Below are positions 1-8,130 of a stretch of DNA of 64,000 bases, piece after piece. Position 1 is the stretch's first letter; every line of letters begins with the position of its first letter. Made by a program: the position numbers and the translations under genes. Source of the stretch: Actinomadura citrea (lineage in GTDB: Bacteria; Actinomycetota; Actinomycetes; Streptosporangiales; Streptosporangiaceae); contig NZ_JACCBT010000001.1 in the NCBI RefSeq assembly GCF_013409045.1, positions 1,984,001-2,048,000 of the forward strand. Reading direction: 5' to 3'. Under the pieces are notes generated by a model. It was not told the origin of the DNA. It saw only the letters and a list, made by a program, of their open reading frames with translations, and ran no database searches.

Positions 1-350
1 GCCTGCACGACCCACACCGCGCCGAACAGGTTGGTCTCCATCTGGTCGCGCAGCTCCCGCTCGGTCAGCTCCTCGATCGCACCGACCTGGGCGTAACCGG
101 CGTTGTTCACGATGACGTCGAGACGGCCGAAGTGCTCGGCGGCCCGCCGCACGCCCTCGAAGGCGGCACCCCTGTCCGTCACGTCCAACGCGAGCGGGAG
201 CACCGCCTCGCCGTAGGCGGCGACCAGCTCATCCAGGCTTGCGGTGTTCCGAGCGGTCGCGGCCACCTTGTCGCCGCGCGACAGAGCGGCCTCGACGAAA
301 CTGCGGCCCAGGCCACGCGACGAACCGGTGATGAACCAGACCTTGCTCAT
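1..350 (-). CDS. SDR-family oxidoreductase, C-terminus cut off by the window edge
   Basis: The 116 visible residues form the N-terminal half of a short-chain dehydrogenase/reductase. A TGSSRGLG nucleotide-binding motif lies at residues 8-15 and an NNAG motif at 82-85, both typical of classical SDRs that use NAD(P)H to interconvert alcohols and ketones. The catalytic Tyr-Lys pair would lie beyond the left edge, so activity cannot be judged. The ATG at 350 has a GAAGGA purine stretch upstream. The gene is separated by about 120 bp from the next gene on the same strand. The substrate cannot be inferred. Confidence 0.9.
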   Translation of the reverse strand, partial: MSKVWFITGSSRGLGRSFVEAALSRGDKVAATARNTASLDELVAAYGEAVLPLALDVTDRGAAFEGVRRAAEHFGRLDVIVNNAGYAQVGAIEELTERELRDQMETNLFGAVWVVQ

Positions 351-467
351 GATGTCGTTCCCATCCTTCGATGTCGGGCTGTCACACACCAGACACCGAC
401 GATCCGACCCCCGTGACAGGCGGTTTTATGTCCTGCGTCACAGGGGTCGGCGCGGCATGGGCGATGC

Positions 468-839
468 TCAGCCCTGCGCCACGAGCTGCTGGACGCTCCA
501 GCCGTTCCCGTCCGGGTCCTGGAAGTAGACGAACCGGCCCCAGGGGAACTCCTGCACCTCGCTGACCTCGACACCCCGTCCGGCGAGCTCCGCCCGGGCG
601 GCATCGGCGTCCGAGACGACCAGTTGCAGCCCCTGCGCGGACCCGGGCGCCGTGTCGACGAGCCCCTTGCCGATGGCGATCGAGCACGCCGATCCGGGCG
701 GCGTCAGCTGCACGAACCGGATCTCCTCGCTCACCCGGTGGTCATGGTCGAGATCGAACCCGGCCTTCTCGGTATAGAACGCTTTGGCACGGTCCACGTC
801 CGAGACGGGCACCGCGACCAGCTCAAGCTTGAAGTCCAT
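468..839 (-). CDS. VOC-family (glyoxalase-like) protein
   Basis: A 123-residue single-module protein of the vicinal oxygen chelate fold. It starts with a beta-alpha pattern (LELVAVPVSDVDRAKAFY) and ends with the typical VYFQDPDGNGWSVQQL strand. Such proteins are metal-dependent lyases, dioxygenases or antibiotic-binding proteins, and this family is usually of unknown substrate in actinomycetes. The ATG at 839 is preceded, on its strand, by TATAAC (846-851) and six bases, the spacing expected for a leaderless transcript. The long frame continuing upstream to 2144 is a chance extension and was not used. Confidence 0.9.
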   Translation of the reverse strand: MDFKLELVAVPVSDVDRAKAFYTEKAGFDLDHDHRVSEEIRFVQLTPPGSACSIAIGKGLVDTAPGSAQGLQLVVSDADAARAELAGRGVEVSEVQEFPWGRFVYFQDPDGNGWSVQQLVAQG

Positions 840-867
840 GCCGCCGTTATATCGTGCCCGCGCCCCA

Positions 868-1506
868 TCAGCCGGTATAGAGCTGGCGCGTGCAGGCGCC
901 TTCTTCGACGGTCTCGATGCTCCGGACGTTCGCGGAGTCGAAGCGCAGCTCCCATCGCTTCGTCCCCTCCAGGATGACCGTGTCCGGACCGACGAACCGG
1001 GCGGACTCCACCGACGCACCGGATTCGGAGTTGAAGCAGCCGAGATAGGCACGGCGGCTGAACGGTCCGTTCGTCGTCTGCACGTACGCCCCCTGCACCG
1101 GGTCGATGATGTTGCTGGTGTCGTGCACGACCACCTCGAACCGCCCGTCGGGGGAGGCGGCCACGACCCGCTGGTCACCGTCCCGGAAGGCGAGGACCAG
1201 CAGGCCGCCCCCGGCGGCGACCAGCGCCGCCAGGCACAGGCCGACCGCCGCCAGTGCCGACGCCAGGCGCGCCAGACCGCGTCCCGCGACCGCGAGCCGC
1301 CCGCACGTCGCGCACAGCGCGCCGAGCCCGGCGGCCCCGACGAACGTCCAGAGCCATGTTCGGTCCCCGAGCCCGATCCAGCGGAACGGATTCGCCACCG
1401 CCAGCCCGGCCACGGCGACCAGAAGTCCGCCTGCGACGCCCAGCCACGCCGTTCGGTTCCTCCACACCAGTGCACCACCAGGAATCGTCCATCGCAGGGC
1501 CGACAA
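868..1506 (-). CDS. membrane protein of unknown function
   Basis: I do not recognise this 212-residue protein. Three hydrophobic segments are visible (about residues 20-38, 50-72 and 82-107), followed by a soluble C-terminal domain of about 100 residues that includes the stretches DGRFEVVVHDTSN and SIETVEEGACT. The topology suggests an anchored domain on one face of the membrane. The longest reading begins with TTG at 1506; a GTG at 1467 is a plausible alternative start. It lies between the VOC gene and another unknown gene on the same strand, with 28 bp and 64 bp gaps. Confidence 0.65.
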   Translation of the reverse strand: MSALRWTIPGGALVWRNRTAWLGVAGGLLVAVAGLAVANPFRWIGLGDRTWLWTFVGAAGLGALCATCGRLAVAGRGLARLASALAAVGLCLAALVAAGGGLLVLAFRDGDQRVVAASPDGRFEVVVHDTSNIIDPVQGAYVQTTNGPFSRRAYLGCFNSESGASVESARFVGPDTVILEGTKRWELRFDSANVRSIETVEEGACTRQLYTG

Positions 1507-1570
1507 GACCTGATTCGACGCTCCCGGGCCGAAGGCGGTTTCGCGCCGCCGTTCACCACCCGACGGCGGG

Positions 1571-2446
1571 TCAGGTGCCCGGGCCGGTCCAGGTTCTGGG
1601 ATTCTTTTCGGCGTAGTGGCCGTTCGGGGTGTTGGACGCGCCGACGTAGAGGCGCTCGTAGTGCCTGAAGGGCGGGCCGGGGTGTCCTGCCCGCATTCCG
1701 GACACCCTGAAGGGTTCGCCGCCGTCGTCCACCGTCACGGAACTCTGCGACTTCCCGTCCAGGACGGCGACCGACAGCTTGAACTCGCAGTACTTCCGCT
1801 TGGTGACGGCCGCGATCTGGAAGCTCTGCTGCTCCTTCCGCTTCAGTTCGACGGTCTTGTCGTCGAAGTACCGGGCCCCCAGTCTCCCCCTGTCCTCGAC
1901 CCGGGCGTTGCGGACCGAGCCGTCCAGGTCGAAGCCGAGCCGCGCGACCGCCTGCGGCCCCTGCGACGGGGCCGCGATGATCGCTCCCGAGAGAGGGGCG
2001 GAGCAGGTGAGGTCCGTCAGCCGGAGGTCGGTGATCCGCACGCTGTTCGCCCGCGTGCCCGCGAGGACGACCTTGATGACGGCCCGCTCCGGATCGACGC
2101 CGCCCCGCGTCCGCGCCCACCGGTGGTATTCCGGCTCGCCCCACGGCAGGGACGACAGCCGCGCCAGGTCGGCGGACGTGAAGCGCACGGGGTCCGCGAA
2201 GACGTAGCCGCCGCTGTCCCTGACCGCGTACGAGACCGACATGACCTCGACGGGCGCGCCGGACGTCCGGTCGCGAACCCAGCCGACGAGGGTGTTGGAC
2301 GCCCCGGTGGCCTGCGCGGTCCCGACCGCGATCGCGATGACGCCCGCGGCTCCCAGAAGCTTCGCGAGCGGCCCCGGCGAGCTCTTCGCGGCGTGGGGGC
2401 GCCTGGTCGGAGCGGCGGTGCGCCGGGTCCGGCGGCCGTGAGCCAT
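1571..2446 (-). CDS. unknown protein with an N-terminal membrane anchor
   Basis: A 291-residue protein that I cannot assign to a family. Residues 1-26 are strongly basic (RRTRRTAAPTRRP), then one hydrophobic segment at about 27-46 suggests a type II membrane anchor or uncleaved signal. The remainder looks extracytoplasmic, with scattered charged beta-like stretches such as NSVRITDLRLTDLTC. The ATG at 2446 has a strong GGAGGGAGA ribosome-binding site. It could share a transcript with the two genes downstream (868 and 468), all on the same strand. Confidence 0.65.
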   Translation of the reverse strand: MAHGRRTRRTAAPTRRPHAAKSSPGPLAKLLGAAGVIAIAVGTAQATGASNTLVGWVRDRTSGAPVEVMSVSYAVRDSGGYVFADPVRFTSADLARLSSLPWGEPEYHRWARTRGGVDPERAVIKVVLAGTRANSVRITDLRLTDLTCSAPLSGAIIAAPSQGPQAVARLGFDLDGSVRNARVEDRGRLGARYFDDKTVELKRKEQQSFQIAAVTKRKYCEFKLSVAVLDGKSQSSVTVDDGGEPFRVSGMRAGHPGPPFRHYERLYVGASNTPNGHYAEKNPRTWTGPGT

Positions 2447-2779
2447 GTCTGCTCTCCCTCCAAGGGGCCGCTACGCCCGTCTCCGGGTTCGGCGGACGGC
2501 GATCAGCAGCAGGACCGCTCCGCCCCGGCGAACTGCGGCGCGCCGGTCTCGTACCGCTTGAAACCGTCGACGGTCACCCTGATCCCGGGGACGGCGGATG
2601 CGGCGAGCGTCGCGGAAAGGAGAGTGGGCCGACGACACGAGACGCCTGACCGACCCCATGCACTACCCCGAACCTCGACCGACCGTTCTGACAGTGCGCG
2701 AGTCAAGGCTAACGGCGCCGTGCACACCGGCCACGCACTGTGACCGCTAATGGACAGGTCGGAGTGCAGGAGGTGGCGT
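2447..2779. other. gap without a convincing gene
   Basis: About 330 bp between the unknown gene ending its 5' side at 2446 and the GNAT gene. A minus-strand frame closing at 2503 ends in a Cys-Cys pair, but it has no good start or ribosome-binding site and no recognisable family. It may hold the promoter of the 1571-2446 gene. I see no clear hairpin or repeat. Confidence 0.4.
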
Positions 2780-3421
2780 CTAAGGGGTCCAGACCATCGT
2801 CTGCTGGTGCATCCGCCGGCCGCCGTATCTGAAGCCGGGGACGAGAGGAGTCGGGCCGTGCTCGACGAAACCCATGCGCTGGAAGAACCGCACGGCACGG
2901 GTGTTCTCGACCAGGGTCTGCAAGAAGCATCCGGGCGAGCCGGTCTCCTTGAGCCGGTCGAACCAACGGTTCATCAGCGCGTCGGCGGCACCCGTTCCCC
3001 GGGCCTCCGGCGTCAGGTTGATGTGCAGGTGCGCCGGCCGCCGGGCGTCGTGGAACTCCCGCGCGGTGGGTTCCCGCCGGAGCGCCACCGACGCCGCGTC
3101 AAGTGCCGCGCGCGCGAAGAAGGGGGCGGTCCTTGGCCGGAAGACCAGTCGGTACTTCCGGATGGCCCGGCCGACGCGTTCGCTCTCACTGGGGAACTTC
3201 GCACTGTCGAGGCACCCCGTCAGGTAACCGACCAGGGCTCCGTCGAGCACGGCGACGAAGAGCGAGTCCGGTGCCAGATCCATGTACGGGTTCAGGTAGA
3301 TGGCCGCTTCGGAGTCCTCGTGACCCCACTGGGCGGCGCTCGGGGACGCTTCGCCCGCGCGCCGGAACAGCCCGCGCAGCTCCGCGCGGTCGGTCTCCGC
3401 AAAGGAGCGCACCTTGATCAT
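2780..3421 (-). CDS. GNAT-family N-acetyltransferase
   Basis: A 213-residue acyl-CoA-dependent N-acetyltransferase. It opens with IKVRSFAETDRAELRGLF, the usual first strand and helix. The acetyl-CoA-binding region is around LTPEARGTGAADALMNRW (R/Q-x-x-G-x-G/A). It ends with the ENTRAVRFFQRMGFVEHG segment that is conserved in GNAT proteins. The substrate is unknown. The ATG at 3421 follows GGGGTGAG, a good ribosome-binding site; an upstream ATG at 3475 would add 18 residues with a poorer site. Confidence 0.85.
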   Translation of the reverse strand: MIKVRSFAETDRAELRGLFRRAGEASPSAAQWGHEDSEAAIYLNPYMDLAPDSLFVAVLDGALVGYLTGCLDSAKFPSESERVGRAIRKYRLVFRPRTAPFFARAALDAASVALRREPTAREFHDARRPAHLHINLTPEARGTGAADALMNRWFDRLKETGSPGCFLQTLVENTRAVRFFQRMGFVEHGPTPLVPGFRYGGRRMHQQTMVWTP

Positions 3422-3538
3422 GCTCACCCCATTCCGGCATCTACCGGTCATACATGCACCCTCTCGTACTAACACGACTTTAGGGGCGAGTCACCGCGTC
3501 GGCGACAGTACCGGTTGCTTCGGGCTCCGCTGGACGGT

Positions 3539-3877
3539 TCACGCGTCGGCGCAGGCGAAGCAGATGCGGGTGGCCGGCCGCGCGGCCAGGCGCTCCGCCC
3601 CGACCGGGCCGCCGCAGCGTTCGCAGACGCCGTAGGTGCCGTCGCGGAGCCGGCCCAGCGCGTCATCGATGTCGGCCAGATGCGCGCGGGACCGGCTCAG
3701 GGACGCCTCGATCCGGGCGCGCTCGAAGGCGATGGTGGCGCCCTCCGGATCGTGCTCGTCGTCCACCCCCGTCTGCGCCGACGCCTCGACGACACCCTCC
3801 CAGTCGCCGGTCAGCGACGCCATGAGCTTCAACGTGCCGGCACGATCCGCGATCAGCCGTTCCTCAGCGGTGGTCAT
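3539..3877 (-). CDS. TraR/DksA-type C4 zinc-finger protein
   Basis: A 112-residue protein. Its N-terminal half is helical and acidic, and the C-terminus carries the four-cysteine finger CERCGG...ICFACA, preceded by the family signature LRDGTYGVC. Such proteins insert into the RNA polymerase secondary channel and modulate transcription, often in stress or ppGpp responses. The role of actinomycete members is mostly unknown. The ATG at 3877 (MTTAEERL) fits the family better than the longer frame to 3988. It is monocistronic, about 117 bp from the GNAT gene. Confidence 0.85.
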   Translation of the reverse strand: MTTAEERLIADRAGTLKLMASLTGDWEGVVEASAQTGVDDEHDPEGATIAFERARIEASLSRSRAHLADIDDALGRLRDGTYGVCERCGGPVGAERLAARPATRICFACADA

Positions 3878-4061
3878 CACAGCTTCAACGCCCCCCGCGC
3901 CACACTCCATTCCGGTGCGTTCAGATCTACCCGGTCGCGAGCGCCGGGCGTGGCGGAGCGCGTGCGGGCGGCCTGCAAGATCAACCAAAGTCGTGTGGAA
4001 CGTTCGGCGCTCCAGGCGCCTCCCCTATCTATGACAGACGGATTTCTCAGGGGAGGCGTAC

Positions 4062-5015
4062 ATGGGATCACCTCGGCGGATGCCTCGGGTGGACGGCGTC
4101 GAGCACCGGTTCGTGGAGGCGCGAGGGATACGCTTCCACGTCGCCGAAGCGGGGGAGGGGCCACCGTTGCTTCTGGTGCACGGCTTCCCGCAGCACTGGT
4201 ACGCGTGGCGGCATCTGGTTCCCCTGCTCGCCGACCGGTACCGCCTGGTGATGCCCGACATGCGCGGGGCGGGCTGGTCGGACGCGCCCTACCGGGGGTA
4301 CGGCACCCGGGCCCGGGCCGCCGACCTGCTCGCTCTCATGGACGCCCTCGCGCTCGACCGGGCGGGCCTGGTCGGGCATGAGTGGGGCGCCTGGGCCGGT
4401 TTCCGGGCCTGTCTGGACGCGCCCGACCGGTTCACCCGGCTCCTCGCCCTCAACATCGTCCACCCCTGGCCCGACCAGGGCGCCACCCGCCGTAACGCCT
4501 GGCGCATGTGGCACACCGCGCTATGGGAGTATCCCCTGCTCGGCGGCGCGATCCTCCGGCACTGGCCAGGGTTCACGCGGTTCCACCTGCGCCGGGGCGT
4601 CGCCGATCCCTCCTGCTGGCGCGCGGGGGAGATGGAGGAGTTCGTGGAATCGGTGCGCTCGCGGGCTCGCGCCCACGCGGGGCGCGCCCTGCACTGGCAG
4701 TACGTGCTGCGTGACATCCCCGCCCTCGCCACCGGCCGGTTCCGCCGCGAGCGCCTCGCCGTGCCCGCGACGGTCCTGCTCGGCGCCGATGACTTCGCGT
4801 TCGTGCCGGAGATGCTGGCGGGCGGGGCCCGCCATGCCGACGAGCTCGACTCCCGAACCGTCCCCGGCGGGCACTACCTTGCTGACGAACGACCCGAACT
4901 GGTCGCCGCGACCATCCGGGAGCTCTTCCCCACCACAGGGGCCACCGTTCAGCACAGGCCGCTTCCACGGAGCCGGCCCGACCGCGCGCCGGCCCCGGCG
5001 CAGGCGCGCACATGA
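4062..5015 (+). CDS. alpha/beta hydrolase of the epoxide hydrolase/dehalogenase type, with Glu at the nucleophile position
   Basis: A 317-residue alpha/beta hydrolase. HGFPQHW (40-46) is the oxyanion motif, and a GADDFAF acid-loop motif and GGHYLADE histidine follow near the C-terminus. The nucleophile elbow reads GHEWG, with Glu107 (GAG at 4380-4382) where epoxide hydrolases and haloalkane dehalogenases carry Asp. The enzyme may therefore be altered or inactive in ester-intermediate chemistry. The last 25 residues are Pro/Arg-rich and probably disordered. The ATG follows GGGGAGG. The next gene, a sigma factor, starts 20 bp downstream, so the two may be cotranscribed. Confidence 0.85.
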   Translation: MGSPRRMPRVDGVEHRFVEARGIRFHVAEAGEGPPLLLVHGFPQHWYAWRHLVPLLADRYRLVMPDMRGAGWSDAPYRGYGTRARAADLLALMDALALDRAGLVGHEWGAWAGFRACLDAPDRFTRLLALNIVHPWPDQGATRRNAWRMWHTALWEYPLLGGAILRHWPGFTRFHLRRGVADPSCWRAGEMEEFVESVRSRARAHAGRALHWQYVLRDIPALATGRFRRERLAVPATVLLGADDFAFVPEMLAGGARHADELDSRTVPGGHYLADERPELVAATIRELFPTTGATVQHRPLPRSRPDRAPAPAQART

Positions 5016-5034
5016 CCAGGCGGGAGCACGCTGG

Positions 5035-5544
5035 GTGACGGCCGATCCCGAGCACATCGCCACGCTGGTCCGGGGCGCCCAGCGCGGCGACAGCATGGCC
5101 ATGCAGGAACTGCTCGACCTGCTGGCCCCCTACGTCGGCAGGCTCTGCGGGCCCATCGCCCTGCAGGACGGCCCGGACGCCGCGCAGGAGACGCTGATCG
5201 CCGTGTTCCGCGGGATCTCCCGTCTGCGCGAGCCCGCCGCCCTGTTCGGCTGGGTCCGCGCCATCGCGATCCGCGAAGCCGTCCGGACCGCGCGACGGGC
5301 CGGGGCGCCCGCACAGCCGCTGGACCTCGACTCCGTCCCCCGGCCGGACGATCCGCACCTGGCCGCCGAGGTCGGCGATCTCCTCGACCGGCTCTCACCC
5401 GAGCACCGCGCCGTCCTGGTCCTGCGCGACGTGGAGCGCCTGGACGAGCGAACCGTGAGCGAACTGCTCCACATCTCCACGGGCACGGTGAAGTCGCGTC
5501 TCCACCGAGCACGCAAGAGCTTCCGGAAGGGATGGCAAGGATGA
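5035..5544 (+). CDS. ECF-type RNA polymerase sigma factor
   Basis: A 169-residue sigma factor with only regions 2 and 4. Region 2 covers about residues 20-85 (AQETLIAVFRGISRL) and region 4 about 105-165, ending in the helix-turn-helix TVSELLHISTGTVKSRLHRA. The GTG at 5035 follows GGGAG. An upstream ATG at 5012 runs into a stop after eight codons and is not used. The stop overlaps the start of the SRPBCC-like gene (ATGA at 5541-5544), so the two are translationally coupled. No classical anti-sigma gene is adjacent. Confidence 0.88.
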   Translation: MTADPEHIATLVRGAQRGDSMAMQELLDLLAPYVGRLCGPIALQDGPDAAQETLIAVFRGISRLREPAALFGWVRAIAIREAVRTARRAGAPAQPLDLDSVPRPDDPHLAAEVGDLLDRLSPEHRAVLVLRDVERLDERTVSELLHISTGTVKSRLHRARKSFRKGWQG

Positions 5545-6017
5545 ACGAGCCCCGTTGGCCCGCGGCCGATCTCGACCCGGTCCGGCGCCTGCGCATCATG
5601 GCCGGCTCCATCCCCGGTGCCGCCTACGCCGAGGGGGTGTTCGCCCGTTCCGTGGACGAGGTGTGGGCGGTCGCGGGTGACCTGGAGACCGAGTTGCCCA
5701 TGCTGCTCGCCGACGTCCGGACGATGCGCATCGCTCATGCCGAGGGCGAGCACCTGGAGGCGATCGCCGTCGGCCGCCTGGGACAACGCGCCAGGTTCGA
5801 TATCGTCCTCCGCCCGGGATGGTGCTGGATGCAGAGCAGATTCCTCCACGGGGGCATGGCCGCCGCGCCCGAGGACGAGGGCACCCGCGTCGCCTTCGTC
5901 GGAGCCCTCCGCATCCCCGGCATGCGCCTGGTCGACCCCCTGCTCCGCAAGCTGCCCTTGGGCAACGGCGTCCTCCGCCGCCTCGAAACCCGCCTCCAGG
6001 CCCGCGCCCCCGGCTAG
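5541..6017 (+). CDS. SRPBCC-like protein coupled to a sigma factor
   Basis: A 158-residue protein resembling the START/SRPBCC (polyketide cyclase-like) lipid-binding fold: AEGVFARSVDEVWAVAGDLE at the start, a curved-sheet pattern in the middle and a long C-terminal helix (PLLRKLPLGNGVLRRLETRL). It shows no zinc-binding anti-sigma motif. Its start overlaps the sigma-factor stop in an ATGA, which suggests the two are made together. A role as ligand sensor or sigma partner is only inference. Confidence 0.7.
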   Translation: MNEPRWPAADLDPVRRLRIMAGSIPGAAYAEGVFARSVDEVWAVAGDLETELPMLLADVRTMRIAHAEGEHLEAIAVGRLGQRARFDIVLRPGWCWMQSRFLHGGMAAAPEDEGTRVAFVGALRIPGMRLVDPLLRKLPLGNGVLRRLETRLQARAPG

Positions 6018-6133
6018 AACCGCCGCCGCCTCGAACCCGACCTGTGAGTCCGTGGTCCGGACGGCGACGGTGGCACCAGGTGGTGGCGCCCCTGGGGGGA
6101 GCGTTCGCCCGAACGGGCCACCTCGGCATCCGC

Positions 6134-6164
6134 GGGGTGGTCCTGTCGCCGACCGGGCCACCCC
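6134..6164. terminator. hairpin between convergent genes
   Basis: GGGGTGG at 6134-6140 pairs with CCACCCC at 6158-6164, and an inner GGTC/GACC pairing is possible. It lies between the convergent SRPBCC-like and ABC-F genes and probably serves as a bidirectional terminator. There is no T-tract, as is usual in actinomycetes. Confidence 0.45.
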
Positions 6165-6178
6165 GCCAGATATCTCCC

Positions 6179-7840
6179 TCAGTCCTCCAGGCGTCCGATG
6201 TCGAGGCGCGGCCAGTCGGCGAGGTCTCTCAGAAGTTGCCGGTCGTGGGTGGCGACGACGATGGCGGCGCTGGTGGCGCGGATCGCGTCGGTCAGCTCGT
6301 CGACCAGCGCCGACGACAGGTGGTTGGTCGGTTCGTCGAGCAGGATCAGGCCCGGGCGCTCGGCCAGCGCGAGGGCCAGGTCGAGGCGCCGCTGCTGGCC
6401 CTGCGACAGCCGCGCGGTCGGCGTGCGCATCGCAGCGGAGTCCAGGAGCCCGAGCGCCCCGAGCGGGACGATGTCGGCGTCGCGCAGCGCCGCGCGGGCC
6501 ACCAGCCGCCCCACATGGTGGGCGTACACCTCGCGGGCGGTGAGTTCGGGGTCGTGCTCGGTGGTCTCCTGCGTGATCAGGGCGACTCGGGTGTCGTTCG
6601 CTCTCCAGAGGCGTCCGTGCGTGGGTTGGAGAGAACCGGCCAGCACCGCGAGAAGCGTGGATTTTCCGGCACCGTTGGGCCCGGTGACGAGCAGCCGGTC
6701 GCCGCCGTCGAGGGTGACGTCGATCGGCCCGGTCAGTCGCCCCTCGACGGTGACCTCATGGGCCCGCAGCCGTGGTGTTCGCGCTCGGATCCCGAGGTCG
6801 GGCCATCGCAAGGTCGGCGGCGGCTCCGGCACGTTGATGCGGTGCGCCTCAAGGGCGTCCTGCCGCCGGTTCAGGGCCTGAACGACGCCCGGGGCGCGGG
6901 ACTGGCGCTGGTGCTTGCCAGTGCCCTTGTCCGGCCGCCAGCCGGTGGACAACCGGTCGCGGGCCTTGGACACCGCGTCCCGCAGCCGTTGGTGCTCGGC
7001 CTGCTGCTGCTCGAAGTCCTGTTCCCAGCGCTCACGCTCGCTGCGCCGTGCGTCCTGCCAGGCGTCATAGCCGCCGGCGTAGAGCCGTGGCGTGCCGTCC
7101 CGGCTGGGGTCGAGGTCGAGGAACCGGTCGGCGACGTCGCGGAGCAGCGCCCGGTCGTGGCTGACGACGGCGAGGCCGCCGTCGTGCTCCCGGAGCCGGC
7201 GGGTCAGGAAGTCCAGCCCCCCGGCGTCGAGGTGGTTGGTCGGCTCGTCGAGCAACAGCACGTCGTGCCGGGCGGCGAGCAGGCAGGCCAGCCGCACCCG
7301 GTAGCGCTGCCCGACCGACAGCGTCGTCAACCGGCGGCCGCGGTCCGTGCATGCGCCGAGGGCGTCGAGGGCGACGTCGACGCGGCGTTCGGCGTCCCAG
7401 GCGTCGAGCCGGGTGGCGGCCTCCAGCGCCGCGGCGTAGCGGTCGTCGGCGGTCGGATCACCGGCGGTCACGGCCGCGGTCGCCTCGTCCAGCGCGGCGA
7501 GGGCCGCGAGCGGCGCGGCCAGCGCCGCGGACGTCAGGGTGCCGACGGTCTCACCGTCGTGCGCCGCCAGCTCCTGGCGGGCCAGGCCGATCGCGCCGGC
7601 GCGGTGCACGGTGCCCTCATCGGGCTGGATCAGGCCGGCGAGGACGTGCAGCAGCGTCGTCTTGCCACGGCCGTTCTCGCCCACGATGGCGATCCGGGAC
7701 CGGGCCGAGACGGTGACCGACACGTCGTGCAGCACACGCCGCGACCCGCGGGTGACCGCGACGTCCTGGGCGCGGACGTGCGCGCTGTCGCCCGCCGGGA
7801 CGGGCAGGGGCATGCTCTCGGGAATCGGGGTGAGGCTCAA
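6179..7840 (-). CDS. ABC-F family ATPase (antibiotic resistance type)
   Basis: A 553-residue protein with two ABC ATPase domains and no membrane segments, as in ABC-F proteins that act on the ribosome. Domain 1 has Walker [10 protein letters not shown], an LSVGQR signature and [11 protein letters not shown]. The linker region (about 250-330) is rich in Arg, Gln and Glu. Domain 2 has [17 protein letters not shown] and [12 protein letters not shown]. Overall it resembles the TlrC/VmlR/LmrC-like group that displaces ribosome-binding antibiotics. The longest start is TTG at 7840 behind GGAG; an ATG at 7813 is the alternative. A leader ORF and hairpins upstream suggest drug-responsive attenuation. 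No biosynthetic cluster is next to it. Confidence 0.92.
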   Translation of the reverse strand: MSLTPIPESMPLPVPAGDSAHVRAQDVAVTRGSRRVLHDVSVTVSARSRIAIVGENGRGKTTLLHVLAGLIQPDEGTVHRAGAIGLARQELAAHDGETVGTLTSAALAAPLAALAALDEATAAVTAGDPTADDRYAAALEAATRLDAWDAERRVDVALDALGACTDRGRRLTTLSVGQRYRVRLACLLAARHDVLLLDEPTNHLDAGGLDFLTRRLREHDGGLAVVSHDRALLRDVADRFLDLDPSRDGTPRLYAGGYDAWQDARRSERERWEQDFEQQQAEHQRLRDAVSKARDRLSTGWRPDKGTGKHQRQSRAPGVVQALNRRQDALEAHRINVPEPPPTLRWPDLGIRARTPRLRAHEVTVEGRLTGPIDVTLDGGDRLLVTGPNGAGKSTLLAVLAGSLQPTHGRLWRANDTRVALITQETTEHDPELTAREVYAHHVGRLVARAALRDADIVPLGALGLLDSAAMRTPTARLSQGQQRRLDLALALAERPGLILLDEPTNHLSSALVDELTDAIRATSAAIVVATHDRQLLRDLADWPRLDIGRLED

Positions 7841-7865
7841 CAGGTGCTCCGCAGCTCGCAGTGGA

Positions 7866-7893
7866 GCCGGGCAGCGGCGAACGGCCGCCCGGC
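7866..7893 (-). promoter_or_regulatory. hairpin just upstream of the ABC-F start
   Basis: On the minus strand GCCGGGC and GCCCGGC form a 7-bp perfect stem, with further GGC/GCC pairing inside. It lies about 25 nt upstream of the TTG start. It could be a second regulatory stem, alternative to the leader terminator, or a structure affecting initiation. Confidence 0.45.
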
Positions 7894-7920
7894 GGGAACC
7901 GGGACGGCGAGCGCGGATTC

Positions 7921-7953
7921 AGAAAGGGAGAAGGCGCCGCCGTCAGCGGGCGC
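7921..7953 (-). terminator. leader terminator overlapping the end of a leader ORF
   Basis: Read on the minus strand, GCGCC (7953-7949) pairs with GGCGC (7938-7934). The pyrimidine tract TTCTCCCTTTCT (7932-7921) follows directly. The 5' arm of the stem is made of the last codons of the 14-codon leader ORF, so a ribosome stalled in that ORF would block the hairpin. The core stem is short (5 bp, with possible inner pairs), so the call is moderate. Confidence 0.45.
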
Positions 7954-7987
7954 TGCGGACCTTCTGCGACCAGATGCCTCGTGCCAT
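7943..7987 (-). CDS. putative leader peptide of the ABC-F gene
   Basis: A 14-codon ORF (MARGIWSQKVRSAR) ending in TGA, about 100 nt upstream of the ABC-F start on the same strand. Its last codons form the 5' arm of a terminator-like hairpin. Several antibiotic-resistance ABC-F genes are known to be controlled by ribosome stalling on such short ORFs. A purine-rich GTGAGCGGC precedes the ATG, a weak ribosome-binding site. The call rests on position and structure only. Confidence 0.5.
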   Translation of the reverse strand: MARGIWSQKVRSAR

Positions 7988-8130
7988 GCCGCTCACGCTA
8001 CCTGGCCCGCCCCCGGGCCTTCCAGCGAATAAGCACGGGGGCAGATGGCCGCGTTCGTCAGAGCCCCAGTGTTTCGGGCGGTGAGAAATCGGTCGCCAGG
8101 CGTGGGTGCCGCCTATAGCGTCGCTTGTCC

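Noticed and set aside
468-2144. 558-codon minus-strand frame containing the VOC protein at its end
   Set aside because: Only the last 123 codons match a family. The upstream part overlaps two better-supported genes in other frames and is low-complexity Arg/Gly/Pro.
2503-2659. small minus-strand frame ending in Cys-Cys, considered as a peptide precursor
   Set aside because: No ribosome-binding site, no good start and no modification enzymes nearby.
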